Origin: Armigeres subalbatus
Taxonomy: Eukaryota > Arthropoda > Insecta > Diptera > Culicidae
Reading direction: 5' to 3'
DNA length: 64,000 nucleotides
Assembly (NCBI RefSeq): GCF_024139115.2
Contig: NC_085140.1
Coordinates: forward strand, 44,610,180 to 44,674,179
Both the position numbers and the translations under genes were made by a program. Of this stretch, positions 54,700 to 64,000 are shown one piece after another. Numbering within the stretch: the first letter of the stretch is position 1; each line of letters begins with the position of its first letter. The notes below the pieces were generated by a model, which did no database searches, was not told the DNA's origin, and saw only the letters and a list, made by a program, of their open reading frames with translations.

Positions 54700-54967
54700 A
54701 GCGGCGTGAAAATTTGAATGCAGAGGTCTTTGGGGCCGGGAAAGGTTCTTAAGATGGTTCGAGATCCCTCTCCTCTTTGAAACCTGGCTCCTATACAAAT
54801 GAAACACCAATTTCATCATAACTCGAGATCAAGCAAATGGAACCAAATCTGGCGTGTGGAGGAAAGAGGGGCTCCCATACAAATGAACCAAAAATTTCTG
54901 CATAACTCGAGAACTAATCAGAGAATAAATCAATTTTAGACGAAATAAAGTTCGTCGGGTCTGCTAG
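54700..54967 (+). mobile_element. Helitron-like 3' end
   Basis: The hairpin GACGAA-ATAAAG-TTCGTC (54939-54956) followed by GGGTCTGCTAG and flanking T matches the Helitron 3' terminus rule (stem-loop, about 10 bases, CTAG/CTRR, insertion before T). The upstream text repeats CCATACAAATGAA and CATAACTCGAGA twice each (54830 and 54888 areas), as in repetitive mosquito Helitrons. The 5' end (TC) is not located; it could reach back to about 54290. No Rep/helicase gene. Confidence 0.6.
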
Positions 54968-54968
54968 T

Positions 54969-55338
54969 AAAAAATAAATATAAAAATGTTAAAAAAATTG
55001 AAAAAAAACTCCTCGGATTTGTTAAAGAATGTTTTGAAAATTCTCAAAATTTACCTGAATTTTTTGTTGCCCCTCAAATTGTTATTTTAAGCAAAAACAA
55101 TCCGAAGGGGGCTTATTTTAAAAGATATTTATATCGGCCTGATAATAGTTTGTCAATTAAATGCGCGCCTGAATCAGAAGGATTTAACATTGATTCAGGA
55201 AGTGTTATTACAGGAATGAATCATGCAGTACTTATTGCACGACAAAAGCTTCGGAATGCATACGTTCTTGAAACGGGCTATATGAGTTACAATAGAGTTA
55301 TCACCTTCTTGATCCCTGATTCAAAAGTCTTGCAATGA
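54969..55338 (+). pseudogene. Unidentified open stretch, possible gene fragment
   Basis: About 122 codons are open to TGA at 55336-55338, starting right behind the Helitron-like end. Translation contains FVKECFENSQNLPEFF, APQIVILSKNNPKGAYFKRY, CAPESEGFNIDSGSVITGMN, then HAVLIARQKLRNAYVLETGY and YNRVITFLIPDSKVLQ. The composition (few rare residues clustered, alternating hydrophobic segments, acidic and basic mix) looks protein-like and non-repetitive, unlike other frames in the window. There is no ATG at the natural start; an ATG at 54986 is in another frame separated by A runs, so a frameshift or a missing upstream exon is likely. I do not recognise the family. Options are a host gene's last exon, a captured fragment or an integrated foreign sequence. 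Confidence 0.45.
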
Positions 55339-55374
55339 TATTAATAAAATGGTTGCACGCATATTTTATCCATA

Positions 55375-55785
55375 GTGACACTCAGTGTTGGTAGAATCAT
55401 ATTCAAATCTGAATCATCGAGGTTTCATGCACGAGCTAACTCACCTGCGATTCTGTAGGGGGAGCATCGCGCTTGAGTTTCTCGGCCAGAATCGCATCGC
55501 TTCGCTCACAAACCGAAAAATGATTTCGTTTTAAAAAGCGTCGAAACGCAATCGAGGCGTATGTTTTGTTTATATATGCAATTATTAGCCATTGTTTTAG
55601 AAGAAACACAGTTAATTTAATGCATTCAACAATGAAGAACACGTAAATATCATGCAATGATGCAAATTGTGATTCGAATCATGAGCAAATCTCTGGGCCA
55701 TGATTCTGATGGTATTTGACTCACGCATGGTTTGAATCGCCGATGAGATTTGAGATTTTGAGATTTTACCAACACCGGTGACACT
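55375..55785. mobile_element. 395-bp hAT-type MITE with perfect 8-bp target duplication
   Basis: Element 55383-55777 is flanked by GTGACACT on both sides (55375-55382, 55778-55785). TIRs are CAGTGTTGGTAGAATC at left and, inverted at right, CGGTGTTGGTAAAATC. Eight-base duplications and a CAGTG-type start are hAT hallmarks. It is internally palindromic in parts (GATTC/GAATC words) and has no transposase. Confidence 0.85.
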
Positions 55786-57094
55786 GCCAGACAGTGGGAG
55801 TTAGATTGTAATAACACACACACCCTCTTCACACCCGCATCACAACCAAATTAATTGGGTTTTGGTACATGATTGACATTTTATGATTTCTAGTGATGCA
55901 CGAAAAACAAGATATGCCTATGATTGGAATGTTTCTGAATAATAAAAGTTGCAAACGGAAAATATTTCTATTGAAATATTTCATCAAATGCTTCAAAACC
56001 CAAATGTAGGCAATTCGGATCCAAGAAAGGCATCATTACCACTGAGGAATAAATTTGGGTTTTCATAGTAATTTTTTTAAACAATTGTCGTATCCAACAA
56101 TTTTCATATCTTAAGATACGCTAGTTTTGTTCGAAACCAGTGACATAAGTAATCAAATGAATTTTCTAAAAATATTCATGTATGATGGCACTACAATCCT
56201 CAATGAACAAACTGTCTTACGTAGTTTACGTTGGGCGGTTGTGTCTTGTACATAACCCTTCTGATTTTTTGTAACAAATAAATATATCAATTTTGTAACA
56301 TAAAATGAATCGAAATATTAAAATCTGCATCTGTGTTTGATAATGTAATGGGATTTGAGGTGGTTTATTAATTACGTATCAATACTTGTGAATTTTTAAA
56401 AATATAATGATGTTATACATCTGAAACTGAAAATGCATAAATTTTGGTTACTCAAATATAAAAAAAGGTGAATATTTAAAATTTTTGATGATTTTGAATT
56501 TGACACATACCGTGACATGCCATTAACAAAAAAAAATAGATTTTGACATGATTCTTTGATCTCTGGCAAGAATCTGTGCTGTAACTAATTCTAAAATAAC
56601 ATAATTTCGACGCAAATCATACAGTTTTTATGAGATGGGGAGAAGATTGTTGTTTTTTTTTGTTATGTTTTGGAATGTATAAAAAAGTTTTGTTATTACT
56701 GTTTTTTTTTCTTTTCTTTCTTAAAACTTCTTTTTAAATTGTAAAAGTTACATCCAAGAAACAGTGCATAACATAAACAATTTTAGTTTCAGTATATTTG
56801 GCCATGAAGAAAAAAAGTCTTTAGGGATAAAATATAAATGCTTGATAAGATTTTTAACACTTCCTTTTTTTCATGGATTCATTGAATTTCCTTGAAGTAA
56901 TGAAGCACGTGAGTTTCATTAATATTTTTTGAAATCATAAGAGGGTAAACCCTTAATTGAGAGTCAAACTCAAAGGGGTGTAGTCTTAGTTTTGAGAAAA
57001 ATAACTGTTAAGTTTTTCAATATTTTTTCATACAAATCGTATAAAGATTTTAAAAATAACTGGGAATTTTTAATTTTTTTACAAATACCGTATA
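55786..57094. other. No gene; very AT-rich
   Basis: Intergenic sequence with homopolymer runs and no open frame of note. Confidence 0.55.
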
Positions 57095-57384
57095 CTCCTC
57101 CTTAGCCGTGCGGTAAGACGCGCGGATACAAAGCAAGACCATGCTGAGGGTGGTTGGGTTCGATTACCGGTGCCGGTCTAGGCAATTTTCGGATTGGAAA
57201 TTGTCTCGACTTCCCCGGGCATAAAAGTATCATCGTGCTTGCCTCATGATATACGAATGCAAAAATGGTAACCTGGCTTAGAAACCTCGCAGTTAAGAAC
57301 TGTGGAAGTGCTTAGTGAACACTAAGCTGCGAGGCAGCCCTGTCCCAGTGTGGGGATGGAATGCCAATAAGAACAAGAAAGAAG
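57095..57384 (+). mobile_element. Feilai-like SINE, full length
   Basis: CTCCTCCTTAGCCGTGCGG to AATGCCAATAAGAACAAGAA. The B box is changed to GGTTCGATTACC. About 290 bp with few differences from the consensus. Confidence 0.85.
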
Positions 57385-57747
57385 ACCGTACTAAGTATAT
57401 CAATTCAAAGTTCTAAAACCAAATAATTTTTTGCTATGGTCAACTCAATGTTGACCAAAATGTCACTTACACCCTTTTGCTTCAATTGTTTACCCAGTTA
57501 ACTAACATGTTTCGTACAATGGAGTCGTTTTTTACGCAGGTGATTGGTATTTCCCGTAAACTTTGTAAACTTATGTGGAATTTGACCCGCGTAAAAACTA
57601 GTCCGGCAAAGCTTGTAGGAAACATGCGCGCGTAGTTTTATTTTATCGGAATTGCTTAATTTTCCTCGGACACTTTCTTATTATGCTAACTAGTAAGTTG
57701 TCCATGTATGTTCGTAAAATTCATTATTTCATAATGAAGATTTACTG
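57385..57747. other. No gene seen
   Basis: AT-rich intergenic DNA. Confidence 0.5.
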
Positions 57748-57950
57748 CTCCTCGACTTCATCCCCTAGCTCCTATGTTCATCAAAAAAAAAAAAACAAAG
57801 CAACAAAAATGAATTTAATTTGTTGTTTATTCTTGTGATTTTTTAAACAGTGAGCATACATGTTTGTGAAAAGTTACAATGAAGATAGCTGTTTGTTTCG
57901 CGATGAGATGAATATATGTTTAGTGAAATGGGAAACGGAACAGTTCCCTT
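57748..57950. repeat. Dispersed repeat R1, copy 2
   Basis: Diverged same-orientation copy of 45098-45310 (see the shared words listed there), with an A run of about 12 near 57785. Confidence 0.7.
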
Positions 57951-58330
57951 TATGAATATACTTTAAAGTAGGATGAATTTTTACAAGCTTTATAAAGAAA
58001 GTTAGTTTCTAAAATTCTTTATAACGTTGCTACATTTTCCATAACAACAGAGATTCCGACCGCAGACTTATAAACTTTATGAGTCGAAATAATTCTATGT
58101 CTGAGAAATAATTAAATAGGTACCATTGCCACATAAAAGTCAATTGAAAGTGACTATTTGGTCACTTTTTCTGGAACTGAAAGACACTATTTGGTCCCTT
58201 TTTTCGTCAGCATTGGTCACTAAAGTCACTATTTTGTACGAGATTGGTCGCTACCAGCCCTGCAATCTCGATATTTTGGGAGTTTTTCTTGGCATGTAAT
58301 TTTGATTCTAGAGTCAAAACTGAATTTGTT
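57951..58330. repeat. TTGGTCACT-type short repeats
   Basis: At 58140-58240 the words ACTATTTGGTCACTTTTT, ACTATTTGGTCCCTTTTT and GGTCACTAAAGTCACTATTT repeat imperfectly. No gene. Confidence 0.4.
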
Positions 58331-59415
58331 TTACTACTGTCCGGGTTTTTGAAGAAATTCCAGGAGAAATATAGGAATTTCTATGTAAATTCCAATAGAT
58401 GTTTGGAAAATCCATTCAAAATTCTTTCGTAAATTACTTTCAGAATTCCTTCGAATATTCCTTCAGAAACTCATTTTAAAATTCTGTTCGAAAATCTTTT
58501 CAGGTTCTCAGGCTTTTCGATTATTCCTTCAACAATTGAGTCGGAAATTTCTTCGAAAATCTCTATAGAAAAGCCACCAAGAAATAATTTGGACATTTAT
58601 CCAGGGATTCGTTCATAAACCCCTCCGGAAAGGCATTTGAAATATTTTCAGAAATTCTTTTGGAACGTCCTCCAGGAAGTCTTAAGAAAATTACTTCAGT
58701 AAACCATACAAAATTACAGCAGGAATAGTTCCGGAAATAATTCGAATTTGGAGAAATTTCTAAAGGTATTTGAGAGTTAAACTTATTTTCAAATAAAAAA
58801 AAACACTTAAAAACGTTTTAAAAAAATGAAGGGATTAACAAACAAAATTTCCGAAGATTTCGCAATAGAAGTTCTGAAGAGATTCCCGACATAATTCTTA
58901 AAGTAATTTAAAAGGAAATTTTCGAAGGTCTACAGGAATTTCTGGAAGAGTTGCTAAAGGATCGGATTTCTATAAGAATACCAAAAATATCTTCCTAGAG
59001 TTTCCATAGATTTTTTTTGAGGAATTACTGGAAGATTTTCGATTAGAAATTCCTGAAGGTTTTCTCCCAAATGGATTTTCGAATGTATTCTTAAAACAGT
59101 GTCCGTAGGTATTCTCATAGAACTTCTTGAAGGATTTTCCATGGGTATCTCATTCTTAAAGAAATTTTCAAAGGAATCCCTGAAAATAGTTTCGAATGAA
59201 CTACTGAAGAAATTCTCAAAAGACTCCGTAAAGGAATTTCCGAAGAAATACCCTAATAAATTTTCAACTGAATTCTTGGTGGAAGTTCTGAAGAAATTCA
59301 TTAGGGAAATTTTAAATTAATTCTTAGAATTCCTTACTCAAATTTTCTGAGGAATATCTTGAAGAATTTCCACACGAATTTCTGGATTTATATCCGAAGT
59401 ACTTTCCAATGAACT
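58331..59415. repeat. Fossil minisatellite of the GAATTCC type
   Basis: GAAATTCC, CTTCGAA and GGAATTTC words recur with irregular spacing throughout, as in the degenerate flanks of the 10-kb and 47-kb arrays. The frames at 58954-59301 (minus, 115 codons) and 59099-59320 (plus) are Phe/Ser/Lys-rich repeat by-products. Confidence 0.6.
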
Positions 59416-59460
59416 CATGTGCTGTGATGCGGCAATGTCCTAGTGGAGGATGTAATGTAA
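59416..59460 (+). repeat. Small fragment resembling a SINE 3' end
   Basis: GTGATGCGGCAATGTCCTAG and GGAGGATGTAATG correspond to the 3' body of the diverged SINE at 22274. Confidence 0.4.
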
Positions 59461-59607
59461 ACTTTTGCTGTGGAGATACAAGCTACACCCATTAGGATGC
59501 TCCCCCATCAGTCTGACTGAGGCTAGCAATTGTACAAAAAACCCCAAAATTCATAAAAAGCATGAAATGCCTTGCTGCGTGATTTTTTTTCTCAGCTCAA
59601 AATTCTT

Positions 59608-59712
59608 CACGCCGATTCACGCCGCCGCCACCGCCAAACATTGCTTACGGCGTGGCGCCACCGATGCCGCCGCCGCCGGTGTAAAAATGGCCTTACGCCG
59701 CCGCCGTTCACA
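59608..59712. repeat. GC-rich CGCCGCC island 2
   Basis: CACGCCGCCGCCACCGCC, GATGCCGCCGCCGCCGG and TTACGCCGCCGCCG in an AT-rich context, related to 53252-53375. The plus-strand frames crossing it are Ala/Arg-rich by-products. Confidence 0.65.
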
Positions 59713-59809
59713 AATACTTCGGCACACAGGTCTACAAAGGGTCATAGGCAGCATCCCAGCAAAGACGTGCGATCCAGAGGTTGTGAGTTCAATTCTCGGT
59801 TCAGCCTAG

Positions 59810-62660
59810 GATGCTTAATTGTCCAAGAGTTTGAATCAAATAATCAAACGAATCCACCATGCCATTCATGATGTTCCCAGCCGTTGTAGCAACTCAATTA
59901 TGTCCTCCAAGTATTTGTCTTTAACTGGCGTCTTAAATTTAGGCGTATGAGATGTTTGTGGTAACCAATCGCCACGGAATAACCTTCACTAAATCAATCC
60001 ACGTTCATTCGCCAAGAAAATAGATATCAGACTGACAAAACTGACTCATAACGATTCCTTCCTTTTCAAACACCCGAACATCTCTTCTCTCGTTTTTTCA
60101 AGCGTTCGTGGTCGGGAATCATCATCAACATCATTAAACCAAGAATATACGCAGACATAAATTCACCCATTAATTGATATTTTAGCTCAATGCACATAAT
60201 CGCAAATGCCTCAAAATCTAATCGATTGGAATCTAATGCACACTGTAAAAATTAATTGAAATACTTCTATTTCTCAACAAAATATAAATTCGAACTCGCT
60301 AAATCTTGACATTATATATTTATCTTATCTACTACAATGTTGTAAGATTTCAAATTCTCCAAATTGTCTTAGAGTATGAATTAAATGGTCTATCGAATCA
60401 ACCACGCCCTTGATAATGTTTCCAGCGGCGGAAGCAACCCAATTATATCCTCCAAGTATTTGTCTCCCACTTGCGTCTTAAATACAGCCTTATGATATAT
60501 TGTAAGATACCAAAAACGCCCTGGAGTTTAAATCAAATCGTATACCGAATCAACATCTGTATAAACTCAATTATGTCCTCAAAGTATATGTCTTTCACTT
60601 GCATCTCAAATCCTGGAATATTAGGTGCTCTTAGTTTTCCGAACTGTACTGAAGCTTGAATAAAATGGTCTACCGAATGAATCACGGCTTACATAGGCTG
60701 ACCATACGTACCGTATTTAACGGGACAGTCCCGTTTTTTAGACCTTATTGTGCTGTTCCGTCGTAATCTAAAAAGTCCTCAATTTGTCCCGTTTTTTTAT
60801 TGATTCTTCCAAAGAGCTCCAAAATGTCTTTCAAACAAATTCAATATTTCAGGCAAGAACCTAAAACCAAATACAAATAAAGTGGATGAAACACATAAAA
60901 AAAAAGAGTGAGATGTTATGTTATTAATGTTGCTTTTAAGAGAATGTTATCTATGCCGCTATGTATTTTGCTTGGATCGACTTTTTTAAGGTTTTTAACA
61001 TTTTTTGTAACTCGGTAGGCAAGTATATTCTGAAAATCAGGTCACGCCTCAACGTCAATAAAATGAAGTGCAGGGACAGACATTCTAATTTTCACATTAA
61101 GTTCATTTTCGGGTTTTTTATGCTAAGTATGTATTCCTATTTTTATTAAAATCAACTTTACCACACATTTTTCAATCGTTTGATTCTTTTCGAAACATTA
61201 AGAATCATTCAGTTTCGAAATCATCCACTGTAAAAAAAAATAACGACTTTAAAAATAATCAGCTGAACAAAACTAATTTTAGGGAAAATTTGTTCATATT
61301 TCGGTCGCTACGTACTTCAAGGCTAGTTTACAGATGAGTAGCTTGTCTGCAAATTTTGCTTCCATATGCACAGGCGTTATTTATAGGATTCCGTTGCAGA
61401 AAACTAGAATTTCGGCCCGATTCAAAATACAATCCTATCGGAAATCTTCGAGAGTCCGAGCTAAAATAAACCAAGATTTGTTTTACTTTTCGGGACGAAA
61501 TTGCTTCCCGCCTTTTTGGGAACAAAATCAATGGACAAGTTTCCCGAGGTGAGTCGACTTTAAGCGTCATTTAAATCAATTTCGATCGAAAAGGACTGTG
61601 AATTGATTAGATTTGACATTTATTCACATGCGCCATTTATTCACCATAAATAAAATTACATATTATTAATGTTCTTTCCCCGTTGAGATTCTTATTATTC
61701 TTATCCGCAGATTTTCCCTCACTTATATTCATGAAAAAGGGTTTTAGCACGGGAAATCTATAATCCTACCCTATTGCTCTTATCGCATTTGTCTTTTGAT
61801 ATTTTTTTCAGAAAATTATTTTTTCTTATCTCTTCAATGTCCAGACCGGCTTTAGACAGGGTACTTTGACTATTTTCTGTAATTTTCAAGAGTTTAGAAT
61901 TGGAAAAGTTTTTGATATTAGTCAATAATAAAATCCTTAATGCTTGTTTAAGAGTCGATTAAAATAGAATTTCAAAAACCACAATTTTTTTAAAAACATT
62001 ATAAAAAATGCGAGGTTTTTGTTCCTTTATGTTTTTGTCCGCGCCCCTTTGAAGAGTGAAATATTTGTAGTTTAGTATTTTCCCACTACTAACTTAATAC
62101 AATAGAAGGATAGAAGGTTGGTTATGGTGGTGAATGATTCACTCTAGAAATTTTCTCTAACTTCTTACACGGAAAATGAAAATTAAGTCCATACATTTTG
62201 AAATTTGCACAGCTCTTGAATTTTGTCACAAGGTTTTTTGACATATCCCTTTTTGTAAGTGCGTTTGTCCCGTTTTTTCATCGAAATGATCTGGTCAGCC
62301 TAGGCTTACATGATGTCTCGAGCAACAGTATCAACCCAAATCTGTCCTTCCAGTTTGTTTCCTCATCACTTGCGTCTGGTATTCAAGTACATCGGATGTT
62401 TTAAGATCTCCAAATCGTTCTGGAGTTTGAATCAAATAGTCTACAGAATCAATCAAGGATTCCATCATGTCCCCAGCTAAGGTATTATGTCCTCCAAGTA
62501 AATGTGTTTTACTTACAGGCCACATGCAAGCACATCAGATGTTGATGTTGAGACTGAGGACACAATCGAAACCGTGATTTATACGGTACACAATTTGATT
62601 CAAACTCCAGGACAATTTGGAAATCTTAAAACATCCCATATCCCATATGCCTTGGTTTGA
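59810..62660 (-). repeat. Degenerate 145-bp repeat array with coding-like units
   Basis: Units at about 59812-59960, 60345-60495, 60500-60613, 60613-60693 plus 62311-62375, and 62375-62520 are in one orientation; another (62540-62645) is inverted. On the minus strand each unit has a frame with a conserved phrase of the type IxxVIDSVDHLIQTxxQFG, for example GVVDSIDHLIHTLRQFG and SLIDSVDYLIQTPERFGDL. Consecutive units are not in one continuous frame and some contain a TGA, so an array of decayed exons or simply a transcribed-looking satellite are both possible. I recognise no protein family. A hAT element interrupts one unit, and about 385 bp of unrelated DNA (59960-60345) separates the leftmost unit. 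Confidence 0.6.
60686..62310. mobile_element. 1.61-kb non-autonomous hAT element with perfect 8-bp duplication
   Basis: Element 60694-62302 is flanked by GGCTTACA (60686-60693, 62303-62310). TIRs are TAGGCTGACCA at left and TGGTCAGCCTA at right, a perfect 11-bp pair. The subterminal word GTCCCGTTTTTT occurs at about 60729 and 60786 (left) and 62267 (right). 8-bp duplications define hAT-type integration. No transposase or zinc-finger domain; the longest frames (60-80 codons, 61328-61570) are unrecognised, so mobility would need a partner's transposase. Confidence 0.85.
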
Positions 62661-63310
62661 GACCCAAAAGAAAAACAAATACAAAAAAATACAAAATTTG
62701 TTCTGCGTTGTGCGGCCGGTGAATTAATAAATCAGTGGCTGTTTGTGCGTGTTTTCTAAATATACGCAAAACTTTGTGCGGCCTGTAAATAAATTAAATT
62801 ATGCACGTTTTGTAGCATTTGAGATTTACACGCCGGTTCGATAGAAACGAAAGTGAGTAGAATATTTTAAATGCGCCTAATTATATCCCATCCCTTACAT
62901 CGCTTCGCTAACCGAAGTCAATCCAAATAAATTATCCTTTGTAACTAACAAATGTCCTATCCATAGACAATCACGGAGATGCAGAGGTATACTCAGTCTC
63001 TAGTAGCAACGAGAGTCTTACCAATAATCCTTTCCTTCTTATACGACCGTAAGGACGTGGCCAGTGCCGTTATTGACTAAAAATATTCCGAGCTTCCTAA
63101 AACGTGCACATTGGTAATGGGTAGCTCATCCCAAGCCCCAGTCAATCACGGAGTAGTAACTACGAATTTTACGGTCATAATGCTCATGCTCATGAAAGTT
63201 GAATCGAGTCTCGGAAGGTTAAAGCGATGGTTTTAGTCCCGTTACGCGGAGATATGTAGTGCGTATCAAGATGATTTTGGTCATATCGTAAAGCTCAGTG
63301 GCACTAGAGC
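62661..63310. other. No gene; repetitive-looking sequence
   Basis: TTTGTGCGG and TTGTGCGGCC words repeat near 62708-62785. 62980-63200 has the look of a dispersed repeat, with a (GCTCAT)n-type run at 63181-63194. No coding signal. Confidence 0.4.
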
Positions 63311-64000
63311 TAGCAGTGTTCATTTATTCATTTATTTAGTTTACATCTAAACAGATAACACTGAATCTACAATTTGACGCCACAATACACGGTTCGAGAC
63401 CGCATCTCTCCATTCTCGAATGCGCCTTACGCTCGCCAAGTCGTTTTGCACCTGGTCTGCCCACCTCGCTCGCTGCGCTCTACGTCGCCTCGTACCTGCC
63501 GAATCGGGAGCGAACACCATCTTTGCAGGGTTGCTGTCCGGCATTCTTGCAACATGCCCTGCCCATCGTACCCTTCCGGCGTTAGCTACCTTCTACATAC
63601 TGGGTTCGCCGTAGAGCTGGGCGAGCTGTGGTTCATTCTTCGCCGTGACACACCGTCTTCTTGCACACCGCCAAAGATGGCCCTAAGCACCCGTCTCTCG
63701 AACACTCCGAGTGCTTGCAAGTCCTTCTCGATCATTGTCCATGTTTCATGTCCGTAAAGGACTACCTGTCTTATCAGCGTCTTGTACATGACACATTTGG
63801 TGCGGAGGTGAATTTGACTTCCACAGATGATGCGCCTTCGTATTTCACGATTTCACATTGTTATCAGCCGTTAGCAAGGATCCAACGTAGACGAATTCCT
63901 CGACCACCTCGAAAGTATCCCCGTCTATCATAACACTGCATCCCAGGCGGGCCCTGTAGCGCTCGGTTCCGCCCAATAGCATGTACTTTGTCTTCGAAGC
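63311..64000 (-). pseudogene. RTE-like LINE C-terminus, continues past the window edge
   Basis: Read on the minus strand from 64000: KYMLLGGTERYR-like RT thumb region, then MYKTLIRQVVLYGHETWTMI (63789 leftward), the FERRVLRAIFGGVQEDGVSR block, RRMNH, a frameshift near 63590, MPDSNPAKMVFAPDS, RRRRAQRARWADQVQNDL and WRDAVSNRVLWRQIVDSVLS ending near 63350. The YGHETWT and RRMNH blocks are the same family landmarks as in the 38.6-39.9 kb LINE, but the sequences differ, so it is another RTE-like family. A short AT-rich 3' tail follows (63311-63346). Inactive from the frameshift; the 5' part is outside the window. Confidence 0.8.

Overview
This window looks like intergenic, transposon-dense DNA from a culicine mosquito, most likely Aedes. 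It is AT-rich and contains at least seven copies of a tRNA-derived SINE matching the Feilai pattern (A/B-box head, conserved 3' body, GAA-type tail), an I-clade LINE with an RNase H domain, RTE-like LINE remnants, many palindromic MITEs and long minisatellites. I recognise no intact host protein-coding gene. Every coding region I can name belongs to a retrotransposon and is broken. The only non-transposon coding candidate is an unidentified open stretch at 54969-55338.

Layout. 1-9340: sparse DNA with MITEs, including a 39-bp perfect hairpin (4311-4450), a 1.68-kb Tc1-type inverted-repeat element with internal direct repeats (4984-6666) and four copies of one MITE family (7527-8308). 9341-15473: one SINE split by a 5.84-kb TIR-bounded insertion that carries a 24-bp minisatellite (10125-12360) and an 8-bp AT minisatellite (13115-14126). 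15811-24045: more SINEs, tRNA-like fragments and small tandem repeats. 24766-27045: an AAGTTC-dense tract, then a 58-bp minisatellite split by a 560-bp MITE.

27110-39862 is a nested transposon complex. A palindromic element (arms from 27783) was interrupted in its right arm by a full-length I-clade LINE (28293-36863, 13-bp target duplication). That LINE's ORF1 was in turn interrupted by a non-coding LTR retrotransposon (29425-32346, 5-bp target duplication, nearly identical LTRs). Next comes a decayed RTE-like LINE (37220-39862), itself hit by a SINE (38343-38627).

39870-64000: dispersed repeats and MITEs; a second long minisatellite with a 22/23-bp unit (46680-49690); a Helitron-like 3' terminus (54968) abutting the unidentified open stretch; a 395-bp hAT MITE (55383-55777) and a 1.61-kb non-autonomous hAT (60694-62302), both with perfect 8-bp duplications; a degenerate 145-bp repeat array (59810-62660); and the minus-strand C-terminus of another RTE-like LINE running off the right edge.

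Functionally this is a record of layered insertions rather than a cooperating gene set. The nesting gives a relative order: palindrome, then I-LINE, then LTR element; RTE-like LINE, then SINE; SINE, then satellite-carrying transposon; 145-bp array, then hAT. Long ORFs over the minisatellites are explained by repeat units that lack stop codons.
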